Source: Anaeromassilibacillus sp. An200
GTDB taxonomy: Bacteria; Bacillota; Clostridia; Oscillospirales; Acutalibacteraceae
DNA length: 64,000 bases
Assembly: GCF_002160025.1 (NCBI RefSeq)
Contig: NZ_NFJU01000007.1
Coordinates: forward strand, 62,001 to 126,000
Direction: 5' to 3'
In this document: in pieces, positions 28,099-36,320 of the stretch
Numbering within the stretch: the first letter of the stretch is position 1
Layout of the letters: each line of letters opens with the position of its first letter
Program-made: the position numbers and the translations under genes
The notes under the pieces: model-generated
Database searches by the model: none
Told to the model about the DNA's origin: nothing
Seen by the model: only the letters and a program-made list of their open reading frames with translations

Positions 28099-28165
28099 AG
28101 TGTACCAGAACGGCATTTTCTGTTCCATGGGATTCTCTTACTTTTTTCTTACATTTTTGTAAGGA
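28099..28165 (-). promoter_or_regulatory. Operator and weak promoter for the small protein-transglycosylase operon
   Basis: Inverted repeat CTTACA-TTTT-TGTAAG at 28148-28163, about 112 bases upstream of the small gene, in a context matching 24695-24714 at 17 or 18 of 20 positions. Downstream, TGGAAC (plus 28122-28127), 17 bases, TACACT (plus 28099-28104) forms a promoter with a poor -35, as expected if an activator is needed. Confidence 0.55.
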
Positions 28166-28188
28166 GGATATGGCTTGCAGATAAAAAC

Positions 28189-28220
28189 CGGGGGATTTCC
28201 GTACAGACGGAAATCCCCCG
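28189..28220 (-). terminator. Terminator at the end of the sugar-catabolic operon
   Basis: A 14-bp perfect stem with left arm CGGGGGATTTCCGT (28189-28202), 4-base loop, complement 28207-28220, and on the minus strand a T5 tract directly after. It ends the transcript that finishes with the crotonase gene. Confidence 0.9.
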
Positions 28221-28224
28221 AATA

Positions 28225-28929
28225 TCAGATACCGAACAACAGAGAGGTCAGATAATGCCTTCCTGTTTCCAGCTGCTGCGCATAGTCCATCCCCTGCGTC
28301 GCCATGTAATATTGCTTACAGAGAGCGATCGCCTTTAAATTGCACGGCGGAATACTTTTCCAGTATTCCATGGCTGCCGCGACCACATCCCCGGATGGAA
28401 CAATCTGGTTTATCATCCCAAGCTCCAAAAAACGCTCCGCCGGAACCGGCTTTGCCAGCATCATCTCATAGCACAGCTTTTTCGGAAGGCTGTTGCGCAC
28501 TCCCATGAAAGAAATCATCGGTGCGGATCCATTGTGCAGCTCCGGAAACTCAAAGGAAGCCTCCTTGCGCGCCACGGCCAAATCACACGCATCCACCAGA
28601 CTCACGCCGCCTCCGCCGGTCTTTCCCGCGACGGCGGCAATGGTGATTTTGGGAAACGAGGCAATCGCCCGATGGACCGCACACAGAGCGACGGAAAACG
28701 CCGCAATCCCCTGTCCGGTACGCTCCGATGGGTTTCCCAAATCGCCGCCGAAGCAGAAATATTCTTCATTTCCTGCCAAAATCACCGCTTCACAGCGGCT
28801 TTCGCACGCATATTGCTCCAGCGCCCCGCACAGTTCCTGCATCGTCTCTACCGTCAGCAGGTTCCTGTGGTCCGCGGAACAAAGGGTGAGTACCACAAAA
28901 GGAAACTCCTCCCGGATTTGAAGAGCCAT
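28225..28929 (-). CDS. Enoyl-CoA hydratase/isomerase (crotonase) family protein
   Basis: 234 residues, slightly short for the family. Oxyanion-hole segments are visible as EEYFCFGGDLGNP near residue 60 and AVAGKTGGGGVSLVDACDLAVA near residue 105. The first catalytic Glu position is not obvious, so the reaction cannot be assigned. RBS GGAGGGGG. It lies 34 bases after the TIM-barrel isomerase stop on the same strand and just before a terminator, so it appears to be the last gene of a sugar operon, an odd place for a CoA-dependent enzyme. Confidence 0.78.
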   Translation of the reverse strand: MALQIREEFPFVVLTLCSADHRNLLTVETMQELCGALEQYACESRCEAVILAGNEEYFCFGGDLGNPSERTGQGIAAFSVALCAVHRAIASFPKITIAAVAGKTGGGGVSLVDACDLAVARKEASFEFPELHNGSAPMISFMGVRNSLPKKLCYEMMLAKPVPAERFLELGMINQIVPSGDVVAAAMEYWKSIPPCNLKAIALCKQYYMATQGMDYAQQLETGRHYLTSLLFGI

Positions 28930-28963
28930 AGCCCCCTCCTTTCATCTCCTCTTTCCCTTTGGA

Positions 28964-29920
28964 TTACAGCAACGAACGGATATAATCCAAAATCTCAAAG
29001 GTTTTCAGCTCTTTCTGCATCACAGCCAGCTTTTCCTCGTCAATCTTTTCCGCCACATCAAAAATGTAGTCCATCCATTCAAAGGTCTTTTCCATAATCA
29101 GAATCGGATCATGGCGCTGCGGGAACACATCCGCCGTAATCCAGCCGTCATAGCCGACCTTTTTCAGCGCCAGCGCAAACTCAATGTAATCCCACAGATT
29201 TACTGTACCCGGCACCATGTCCCAGTCCCAGTTGCGGAAATTGTCGTTGATGTGCACATAGAACAGCTTCCTGGTCTGTCCGAGGAAGGAAGCGGAATCC
29301 GCCGGAACCTCCAGCGCCTGAAGGGCATGGCCGAAATCCAGCGTCACTCCGACATTTTCCTTTCCTGTCATCTGCGCCAGATACGCCATTTTTCCCGCGT
29401 TGTTCAACAGACAGTGCACACGCGGCTCCGACTGCTTGTATTCCAGGCTGATGCGGATATCGCTGCGGTATTCCGCCGCCTCCCGAATCCCTTCCAGCGT
29501 GTACTGAAAAGCGTCGAGATAATTCAGCTCAAACGGATAATCCACACCATCGTTGAGAAGGGCGGTCGTAACCGTGGAGCAGTCCAGAGCAGCGGCGTGA
29601 TCCATGGCCCGCTTGAGTTCATCCACCGCGTCACGGCGAATTTGGGGATCCGGATTGCTGAACGATCCGTAGCGCCACTTCATATCGCCCTTCACGTTCA
29701 GGTTCACCGTCGACACACCGAGACCGTAAGCTTCCAAAACCGGCTTGATTTCTTTGGGATCTGTAAAATTCTGCGGATAAACCAGCTCCAGGCCGGAGCA
29801 CCCCTTAACCCGCGATGCCATTTCAATCATATCCTTGATATCCCTGGGAGGCTGGTAATCAATAAAGCGGTCCTGCACCTTCCCCATAAAGCCTGTAATG
29901 ATTGAATATTTGCGTTTCAT
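28964..29920 (-). CDS. Sugar isomerase/epimerase, xylose-isomerase-like TIM barrel
   Basis: 318 residues of the AP-endonuclease-2/xylose-isomerase-like fold. Metal and substrate blocks are present in order: SLEYKQSEPRVHC (Glu), GVTLDFGHALQA (Asp, His), YVHINDNFRNWDWD and GWITADVFPQR. It would isomerise or epimerise a free or phosphorylated sugar. The substrate is not readable. It lies between a GH-A-like hydrolase and a crotonase in the same operon. A D-apiose or rare-pentose isomerase role is possible given the split transketolase nearby. Confidence 0.82.
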   Translation of the reverse strand: MKRKYSIITGFMGKVQDRFIDYQPPRDIKDMIEMASRVKGCSGLELVYPQNFTDPKEIKPVLEAYGLGVSTVNLNVKGDMKWRYGSFSNPDPQIRRDAVDELKRAMDHAAALDCSTVTTALLNDGVDYPFELNYLDAFQYTLEGIREAAEYRSDIRISLEYKQSEPRVHCLLNNAGKMAYLAQMTGKENVGVTLDFGHALQALEVPADSASFLGQTRKLFYVHINDNFRNWDWDMVPGTVNLWDYIEFALALKKVGYDGWITADVFPQRHDPILIMEKTFEWMDYIFDVAEKIDEEKLAVMQKELKTFEILDYIRSLL

Positions 29921-29941
29921 GATGAAATTCTCCTCTTTCTG

Positions 29942-31204
29942 TTAAAGTTTCGCTGTGCAGGAAACCGTCTCCCCACTGTGCAGATGGACAACCGCTTTGA
30001 ATTCTCCGGCACCCTCCCGCGGGCAGTACGGCTTCTGCTCCCATGTTGTGAGCGCATAGAGCATAAACGGCTCGTCAAACGCGGTGTAAAGCAGGACATC
30101 ATCCTCAAAGAACTCCACATAGTCTACTTTTTCCGGATACAGACTGGCCAGCTTCACATAGCGTTTTCCCTCAATGTGTGCGTCCGGTTCAAAGCCCTGC
30201 AGATAAAATTCGTTTGGCTCATCCTGTGCGCCGGACAACAGCTGCTCCAGACGGCGGGCAAAGAAAGCGTCCTCCCCGGCGGTGATGCCCCAATCGGCGG
30301 GAGGCTCCTGCTTTGTCAGATTGTTGTAATAGCCCCAGGAGGTGTGCGTGCCACGGCAGACGGCAAGCTGGCTGAAGCATTGCGAATCCTCATTGCACAC
30401 GATCGGCTTGTCCGGTGCGAACTCCCGCACCGTGCGGATAAAGTCGTAATACTCCCGCCGTCTCAGACCGTTTCCATGTACCAGAATCACATCGCTGTTT
30501 TCCACAATTTCGGGTTTCCAGGATCCGCCTCCTCCGCTGCTTCCCACGGCAAAGCGTCCTCCCGACCACTCCCGCGCCATGCGGAGAAGAAAGCCCATCC
30601 CCTCCCCGCTGGAGATCAGGGGATGCTGCTGGAAATCGCCGACATCCTGCTCGTTGGCAATCTCGATGATGATATTTTCATAGCTGAGCCCGCGCAGGAA
30701 TTCACAGGCTGTCCTCACCGCTTCCGCGATTGCCACGCCATCCCGGAGCAGATGCGCCTGCGCCTGATACAGGATACTGACAATCACAAGCATTCCCAGA
30801 CGGTCACATGCTTCTATCACGCGCACCAGTCTGTCGCAGTACGCCGCGTCCATGTGTTTTCCGTCCGCAGAAAAACAGCCGGTATCGATCACGCTCCAAT
30901 CCGCATAGGTGTAGATCGGGCCTCCCCCCTGCAATCCCACCGTGATGGCGCGGACTCCTTTCTGATACCAGTCCGGCAGAGCGGCAATCAGATCCTCCGT
31001 ATTTTGCTCGGCGGAAAAGATTTTTCCGAAGCGATCGTATTTTCCCCGATTCTCCGGGTTTCGATCGTCAAATATCCCCTGGATAAACCGGGTGTTGAAC
31101 AAAAGGCCCTGCATCTTTGGATCGCTTTCCGGAAGCTCTGCGTAAGTCTTTGCCCCGTTGATATAAAAATCCTGTCCCCGGATTTTATAGCTGGTCTGTC
31201 CCAT
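29942..31204 (-). CDS. Putative glycoside hydrolase, clan GH-A-like TIM barrel
   Basis: 420 residues, no signal peptide. A TIM-barrel hydrolase with two candidate catalytic Glu: IIIEIANEQDVGDF (acid/base, N-E pair at the end of strand 4) and KPIVCNEDSQCFS (nucleophile, strand 7). A small C-terminal beta region follows. I do not recognise a numbered GH family. A paralog with the same motifs lies at 38813-40084, on the other side of the importer genes. It is probably cytoplasmic and acts on an imported glycoside. Confidence 0.65.
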   Translation of the reverse strand: MGQTSYKIRGQDFYINGAKTYAELPESDPKMQGLLFNTRFIQGIFDDRNPENRGKYDRFGKIFSAEQNTEDLIAALPDWYQKGVRAITVGLQGGGPIYTYADWSVIDTGCFSADGKHMDAAYCDRLVRVIEACDRLGMLVIVSILYQAQAHLLRDGVAIAEAVRTACEFLRGLSYENIIIEIANEQDVGDFQQHPLISSGEGMGFLLRMAREWSGGRFAVGSSGGGGSWKPEIVENSDVILVHGNGLRRREYYDFIRTVREFAPDKPIVCNEDSQCFSQLAVCRGTHTSWGYYNNLTKQEPPADWGITAGEDAFFARRLEQLLSGAQDEPNEFYLQGFEPDAHIEGKRYVKLASLYPEKVDYVEFFEDDVLLYTAFDEPFMLYALTTWEQKPYCPREGAGEFKAVVHLHSGETVSCTAKL

Positions 31205-31216
31205 CCCTGTCTCCTC

Positions 31217-31753
31217 CTATTCGGTGATTTGAGTCACCCGCACAATGTGCGGATCGGTGAATGGATCTCGTGCGTCGGAAGCGGTGGTGGACATGGAATA
31301 AAACACCACCGGCTCCTCACCAGCCTGAAACCAGTGCTTCTTCCCCGGTTCCAGGGTAACGGTATCTCCCGGGCCCAGCACAAGCTCATGGCGGCAGGTA
31401 TAATACGCACGGCTTTCCTCCGGAATTTTCCCCCGGCTGAGCGTATCCTCCCCGTCCACATAAAGAAGAAGCGTGCCGGCAATCACCCGGAAGGTCTCTT
31501 CTTTTCCGGTGCCCTCCGGCTCATGCCAGTGCTCCGGTTCCGTCTGATACGGAAACAGTGTGATGACACGGGCCGCCAGACGCTTGGTATCAAACAGGGA
31601 AAAAATCTGAGCTCCCTCCGTCTCCAGACGGGAGAGACCGAAATCCGCAACCTCCAGCTTCTCCAGTTCCTGTTCCTGAAACACGACCCCTGCCTCCCGC
31701 ATCAGCCGGGCGGCTTTTTCGCGTCCTTCTCTCTGCTGCCTTTTGGTAATCAT
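31217..31753 (-). CDS. Cupin sugar isomerase, D-lyxose/D-mannose isomerase family
   Basis: 178 residues. The cupin metal site is EPEHWHEPEGTGKEETFRVI (His, His, Glu) with a later His in EPGKKHWFQAGE, the pattern of the D-lyxose ketol-isomerase family (Pfam Lyx_isomer type). It would convert an aldose such as lyxose or mannose to its ketose. It follows the 2-hydroxyacid dehydrogenase by 16 bases and precedes the hydrolase by 12, a tight operon. Confidence 0.78.
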   Translation of the reverse strand: MITKRQQREGREKAARLMREAGVVFQEQELEKLEVADFGLSRLETEGAQIFSLFDTKRLAARVITLFPYQTEPEHWHEPEGTGKEETFRVIAGTLLLYVDGEDTLSRGKIPEESRAYYTCRHELVLGPGDTVTLEPGKKHWFQAGEEPVVFYSMSTTASDARDPFTDPHIVRVTQITE

Positions 31754-31769
31754 TGCGCCTTCCTCCCCA

Positions 31770-32720
31770 TCACGGATTCACAACATTCTGCGGTGCGCCG
31801 TTTTGGAAGGCCGCCAGATTTTCGGCTGCTATCCGCATCAGGCGTTCCCTGGCTTCCCGCGTCGCCCACGCGATATGAGGCGTCAGAATACAGTTCGGCG
31901 CACGCAGAAGAGGATTGTTTCCCCGGATCGGCTCGGTGGATACGACGTCCATAGCTGCCCCCGCCAGCCTGCCCTCCGCCAGGGCGGATGCCACAGCGGC
32001 CTCGTCGATCAACGGCCCGCGGGAAGTATTCAGCAGCAGCGTACCCGGCTTCATTTTGGCGATCGCCGCGTCGTTGATGATTCCCCTTGTGGAATCAAAC
32101 AGCGGACAATGCAGCGATACCACATCGGAACAGGCAAGCAGCTCATCCAAAGGAAGCTTCTGTGCGAATGCGCAGTCCGCAGCAGGCTTTTGATCCGCAT
32201 ACACAACCTTCATCCCCAGTGCGGCGGCAATCCTGCCCACCGCCTGGCCAATCTTGCCGAATCCGATGATTCCCATCGTTTTGCCTGCCAGCTCTATCAA
32301 CGGATAGTTCCAGTAGCACCAGTCCGCACTGTGCTCCCAATCGCCCGCGCGAACACTTTCCGCATGCGCTCCCACATGGTGGCACAATTCCAGCAGCAGC
32401 GCTGTCGTGAACTGTGCCACCGCGTCCGTTCCGTAAGTGGGAATATTGGTCACAGCAATGCCAAACTCCCGGGCAGCTTCCACATCCACAACATTGTAGC
32501 CTGTGGCAAGCACGCCGACATACCGCGCGGAGGAATCGAACAACAGCTCCCGGGAAAGCGGCGTTTTGTTTGTCAGAACCGCCTGGGCACCCTTCATGCG
32601 TTCCGCAATCTGCTCCGGCGGCGTGCGATCGTACACTGTCAGCTCTCCCAGCCGCTCCAACGGTTCCCACGTCAAATCGCCGGGGTTGAGCGTGTATCCG
32701 TCCAGCACAACTATTTTCAC
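31770..32720 (-). CDS. D-2-hydroxyacid dehydrogenase (NAD-dependent)
   Basis: 316 residues. The Rossmann dinucleotide motif GIIGFGKIGQAVG is near residue 147. The catalytic triad is visible as Arg in LLNTSRGPLIDE, Glu in DVVSTEPI and His in TPHIAWAT. Hydroxypyruvate/glycerate or glyoxylate reductase is the most likely activity because a glycerate kinase gene lies in the same cluster. It overlaps the transketolase C-subunit stop by four bases. Confidence 0.85.
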   Translation of the reverse strand: MKIVVLDGYTLNPGDLTWEPLERLGELTVYDRTPPEQIAERMKGAQAVLTNKTPLSRELLFDSSARYVGVLATGYNVVDVEAAREFGIAVTNIPTYGTDAVAQFTTALLLELCHHVGAHAESVRAGDWEHSADWCYWNYPLIELAGKTMGIIGFGKIGQAVGRIAAALGMKVVYADQKPAADCAFAQKLPLDELLACSDVVSLHCPLFDSTRGIINDAAIAKMKPGTLLLNTSRGPLIDEAAVASALAEGRLAGAAMDVVSTEPIRGNNPLLRAPNCILTPHIAWATREARERLMRIAAENLAAFQNGAPQNVVNP

Positions 32721-33661
32721 TGTTTCCCCTCCTGTTCCAGCAGCTCATGTGCGGTGGTGCACAGATTCTCCACCGTAATTCCGTTGAGAGCCAGCAGCGC
32801 CTCATACGGGGCAGATTCCCCAAAACGATCCAAAACCCCGATCCGTTTCACACGGCCATGTCCCATTTCCGCCGCCACCTCACAGACTGCGGATCCCAGG
32901 CCATTGAGGATGTTATGATCCTCCACCGTGATCACGCAGCCGCACTCCGTCAGCGCCTTCTCCACCGCTTCGCGATCCAGCGGCTTGATGGTGTGCATAT
33001 CCAGAACACGGACGGAAACTCCTTCCCTGTCCAGCTGTTCCGCCGCGTGGAGGGCGAGGGAAACCGTATCCCCGTTTGCGAGGATGGCGATATCGCGGCC
33101 GTCCCGGAGATACTTTGCTTTTCCAATCTCAAATTCTTCTTCCTCCCCATAGAGATCCTCCACGGGGTCGCGCGTAAAGCGCAGATACACCGGCCCCTGA
33201 TATGCGGCGGCCGCCCGAATCAGTTTGCGCGCGGCATGGTAGTCCGCGGGCATAATCACCATCATATTCGGGAGCGTGCGCATGATCCCCATATCTTCAA
33301 TGCACTGGTGGGAAGCCCCGTCGTTGGCGGGCGTCAGGCCGCCGTGCGAACAGGCAATCTTCACATTCAGGCGGGGATAGCACACCTCCTGACGGATCTG
33401 CTCGCATGCACGCATACTGCCGAAAGCCGCATATGTCACCACAAAGGGAACCTTCCCCGCGGTCGCCAGCCCAGCCGCAATCCCCACGGCATTCTGCTCG
33501 GAAATACCCACATTGAGATGCTGCGCCGGGCATTGGTGGGCAAACGGCACCGTCTTGCAGGATTTGGAAACATCGCAGTCCACAACATATACCTCCTGCC
33601 GTTCCAGCCCCAGAGCCAAAAGCTCGTCTCCCAGCGCCTCACGGGTTGCCTGCTTGCTCAT
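32717..33661 (-). CDS. Transketolase, C-terminal (pyrimidine-binding) subunit
   Basis: 314 residues covering the transketolase pyrimidine-binding and C-terminal domains: VGISEQNAVGIAAGLATAGK (activating Glu), then SHGGLTPANDGASHQCIED. Together with the adjacent 277-residue subunit it makes one complete transketolase. The genes overlap by four bases. Split transketolases in sugar-specific operons often serve a dedicated pathway (for example apulose-4-phosphate cleavage by AptAB) rather than the pentose phosphate cycle; which applies here is unknown. Confidence 0.9.
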   Translation of the reverse strand: MSKQATREALGDELLALGLERQEVYVVDCDVSKSCKTVPFAHQCPAQHLNVGISEQNAVGIAAGLATAGKVPFVVTYAAFGSMRACEQIRQEVCYPRLNVKIACSHGGLTPANDGASHQCIEDMGIMRTLPNMMVIMPADYHAARKLIRAAAAYQGPVYLRFTRDPVEDLYGEEEEFEIGKAKYLRDGRDIAILANGDTVSLALHAAEQLDREGVSVRVLDMHTIKPLDREAVEKALTECGCVITVEDHNILNGLGSAVCEVAAEMGHGRVKRIGVLDRFGESAPYEALLALNGITVENLCTTAHELLEQEGKQ

Positions 33662-34491
33662 GCCGCTCCTCCTTCCAGCTCCCGCATGGCCTGGCGGTAC
33701 TGTTCCTCATTTGGAGCCATCCCGTGCCACGCAGCCACATTTTCCATAAACGAAACTCCCTTGCCCTTCACAGTTCGGCAAACCACGCATTTGGGCATGC
33801 CGTTTTCCTGTGTTTGCAGGAACGAAACAGCCCCTGTGATCTCCTTCATGGAATGGCCGTCAATCTCCACCGTCTGGAAACCAAACGCGCGGAATTTCGC
33901 TGCCAAATCCCCGGAAGGCATGATCTCCTCGGTGCTTCCATCGTTTTGCAGGCCGTTGTGATCGACAAAGACCATCAGGCGGTCCAGCTGATATTTGTTC
34001 GCGGCCTGCGCCGCCTCCCAAATCTGCCCTTCGTTGCACTCTCCGTCTCCCAGCAGCGCGTATGTCCGGAAATTCTTCCCGTCATTTTTCCCCGCAATCG
34101 CCATTCCCACCGCACAGGACAGCCCCTGTCCCAGCGATCCTGTGGAAATGTCAATCCCCGGACACCGCTTCATATCAGGATGCCCCTGCAATAAGGACCC
34201 CTGACGGCGCAGCGTGTTCACCGCGTCCGCGGGCAAAAAACCTCTCAAAATCAGAGCCGCATACAAAGCCGGGCAGACGTGCCCTTTCGACAGCACAAAC
34301 CTGTCCCTGTCCTCCCATTTGGGCTGTTCGGGATCCAGTTTCAAAAAATGAAAGTACAGAGCCGCTATCACATCCGCCGCAGAAAACGATCCGCCCGGAT
34401 GCCCGGACTGCGCCTGATAAATCATAGTCAGAGCAGTTTTGCGGATCTCCTTCGCTCTTTCTTCCAAATACAGTATCTGCTCCTTTGTCAT
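33658..34491 (-). CDS. Transketolase, N-terminal (thiamine diphosphate-binding) subunit
   Basis: 277 residues with the TPP/Mg motif GDGECNEGQIWEAAQAANKY followed by DRLMVFVDHNGLQNDG, and the N-terminal SGHPGGSFSAADVIAALYF block. It pairs with the overlapping C-terminal subunit. It is the first structural gene after the GntR regulator; a candidate operator at 34521-34534 lies just upstream. Confidence 0.9.
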   Translation of the reverse strand: MTKEQILYLEERAKEIRKTALTMIYQAQSGHPGGSFSAADVIAALYFHFLKLDPEQPKWEDRDRFVLSKGHVCPALYAALILRGFLPADAVNTLRRQGSLLQGHPDMKRCPGIDISTGSLGQGLSCAVGMAIAGKNDGKNFRTYALLGDGECNEGQIWEAAQAANKYQLDRLMVFVDHNGLQNDGSTEEIMPSGDLAAKFRAFGFQTVEIDGHSMKEITGAVSFLQTQENGMPKCVVCRTVKGKGVSFMENVAAWHGMAPNEEQYRQAMRELEGGAA

Positions 34492-34520
34492 ACAACCTCA
34501 TCCCCCTTTGCAAACATACG

Positions 34521-34534
34521 ACGTGGTATGTATT
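34521..34534 (-). promoter_or_regulatory. Candidate GntR operator upstream of the transketolase genes
   Basis: ACGTGGTATGTATT at 34521-34534 matches ACGTAGTACGTATT at 40105-40118 at 12 of 14 positions. The local symmetry is ACATAC-N6-GTATGT. It lies 30 bases before the transketolase start. A GC-rich hairpin (CCCCGCC/GGGCGGG) without T tract lies further upstream at about 34561-34592, after the GntR gene. Confidence 0.45.
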
Positions 34535-34621
34535 TGGTTCCCCGCCCGCCTGTTTCATCCCCGCCCGGTAAACCGAAGGCGGGGCGGCGGCATCCGCCGT
34601 GATGAAATCTGCGGGCTTTTC

Positions 34622-35326
34622 TTACAGCTGTTCTCTCCAGGTGATCAGCGAATCCGCCACCACCTGATGCACATGCTTGAAGTCCTTCTCTCGGATGCAC
34701 TCCAACATTTTCTGATGATAATCGGGAGCCTTGGAATCCAGCTTTTCCTGCATCACATTCTGTCCGATGGAGCGCTCAAAGATTCCGTAAACACCTTTTA
34801 CAATACGGATAAAAAACACATTTTTGCAGCTCTCAATCAATATCATATGGAACTGGATATCCAGCTCCTGTGCACGCTGCGGATCCCCCTGAACCAGTGC
34901 CCGGCGCATCTGGCGGATGTTTTCCTCCAGACGCAGATATTCCTCCTGCGTAATCTTTTCGATCGCCAGCCTGACTGTCGTCTCATCAAGGACCTGCCGC
35001 AGCTCCAGCATTTCTTCGCTGCTGGTTTCCCCGGATACCATGCTGTATACCACATTATCAAAGACGGACGGATTGACCTGTGAACAGACATAGGTACCGT
35101 CTCCGCGGCGAATTTCCACAATTCCCATCGCCGTCAGAATTTTGATTGCTTCGCGCAGAGAGTTTCTGCTGACCTGCATCTGCCGGATCAGCTCATACTC
35201 ATTGGGAAGCTTGGTGCCGGGAGGATAAACGCCGCTGGTGATGTCCGACAAAAGCTGATCCATGATCAAATCGACCACAGATTTTTTATTGATTTTTTTG
35301 ACTGCTGCATCAGATGGCTCCAACAT
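34622..35326 (-). CDS. GntR-family regulator, FadR subfamily (wHTH plus FCD)
   Basis: 234 residues. The N-terminal winged HTH (GTKLPNEYELIRQMQVSRNS, then IKILTAMGIVEIRRGDGTYV) is followed by an all-helical FCD ligand domain with the metal-type His/Asp positions near residues 120-220. FadR-type GntR proteins usually bind a small organic acid or sugar acid. It sits between importer and catabolic genes and is the obvious repressor of this cluster; matching operator-like motifs lie at 34521 and 40105. Confidence 0.88.
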   Translation of the reverse strand: MLEPSDAAVKKINKKSVVDLIMDQLLSDITSGVYPPGTKLPNEYELIRQMQVSRNSLREAIKILTAMGIVEIRRGDGTYVCSQVNPSVFDNVVYSMVSGETSSEEMLELRQVLDETTVRLAIEKITQEEYLRLEENIRQMRRALVQGDPQRAQELDIQFHMILIESCKNVFFIRIVKGVYGIFERSIGQNVMQEKLDSKAPDYHQKMLECIREKDFKHVHQVVADSLITWREQL

Positions 35327-35399
35327 ATCCGCAACGCCCCATTCCGTTCAGGCTTGAATTGCCTTATTTTTGCTGAGATGAAATATATGGAAAATTATA

Positions 35400-35436
35400 A
35401 TACTATCAGTATACTATCGCCGGGGCATTTTTTCAA
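35400..35436 (-). promoter_or_regulatory. Promoter of the GntR gene with overlapping palindrome
   Basis: On the minus strand TTGAAA (plus 35431-35436), 17-base spacer, TATACT (plus 35408-35413), a near-consensus promoter. ATACT-ATC-AGTAT at 35400-35412 overlaps the -10. This repeat differs in spacing from the motif at 34521/40105, so autoregulation is uncertain. Confidence 0.55.
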
Positions 35437-35459
35437 TTCCGAACTTCATAGAGAATCTG

Positions 35460-36320
35460 TTATTGCTTGAGCCCGCTGGCCGCGATGCTCTGCACAATAT
35501 ATTTCTGCATGAAGCAGAAGATAATCCCCAGAGGCAGGACGCTCAGAACAGAAAGCGCCGTCTGGATTCCCGCATGGACCTGACCGTTGGCGCCCGTATT
35601 ATAGCGCACAAGACCGAGCTGGATAGTGCTCAAATCCACATCAGTCAAAACAATCATCGGCCAGAGCAGATCGTTCCACACATTCACCACATCCAGCACC
35701 ACAAGCGTCGCTACTACAGGCCCCATAAGAGGCAGAAAAATCTGCGCGTAAATCCTGAATTTGCTCGCCCCGTCAATCACTCCGGCTTCATAGAGATCGC
35801 TCGGCAGATTGTCACAGAACTGCTTGATAAAGAAAATAAACATGGCGTTCGTCATCACGCCCGGCAGGATCACGCCGAAAAAGTTGTTGCTCAGTCCGAT
35901 ATCCTTGATAATATTGTAGATGGGCATCAGCTTGATTTCAAACGGCACCATCATATTGGAAAGGATAAACAGAAGCACAAACCTGCGCCCGGGGAAACGG
36001 CCCTTGGAAATGCAGAAGCCCGACAGTGTCGCCACCACCACATCCAGCAGGACGCAGAGGATCACCAGGATGAAGGTGTTGAGCAGATAGGACAGGATCG
36101 GCACGTTTTTGAGTGCCATTTCGTAGTTGAAAAGACTGGGCTCCTGCGGCAGAAGCCGCGGCGGAAACGGCAGGGAATAGGAATCAAAGTGGTCGAGACT
36201 GGTCATCACCAGCCAGAAAAACGGCAGCACCACACAGATGGCGAAAAGCGTCAAAACGGCGTAGTACAGGATGTGAAAGCCGTGAAATTTGATGTGCTGC
36301 GACTTTGCCTTTTTCTTCAT
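35460..36320 (-). CDS. ABC sugar transporter permease, MalG/CUT1-type
   Basis: 286 residues with six helices starting near residue 18 and the EAA loop DLYEAGVIDGASKFRIYAQ followed by IFLPLMGPV near residue 195. This is the MalG-like half of the importer. It overlaps the upstream permease gene by four bases. It belongs to a third, different CUT1 system in the window (shorter binding protein, MalF/MalG style). Confidence 0.9.
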   Translation of the reverse strand: MKKKAKSQHIKFHGFHILYYAVLTLFAICVVLPFFWLVMTSLDHFDSYSLPFPPRLLPQEPSLFNYEMALKNVPILSYLLNTFILVILCVLLDVVVATLSGFCISKGRFPGRRFVLLFILSNMMVPFEIKLMPIYNIIKDIGLSNNFFGVILPGVMTNAMFIFFIKQFCDNLPSDLYEAGVIDGASKFRIYAQIFLPLMGPVVATLVVLDVVNVWNDLLWPMIVLTDVDLSTIQLGLVRYNTGANGQVHAGIQTALSVLSVLPLGIIFCFMQKYIVQSIAASGLKQ

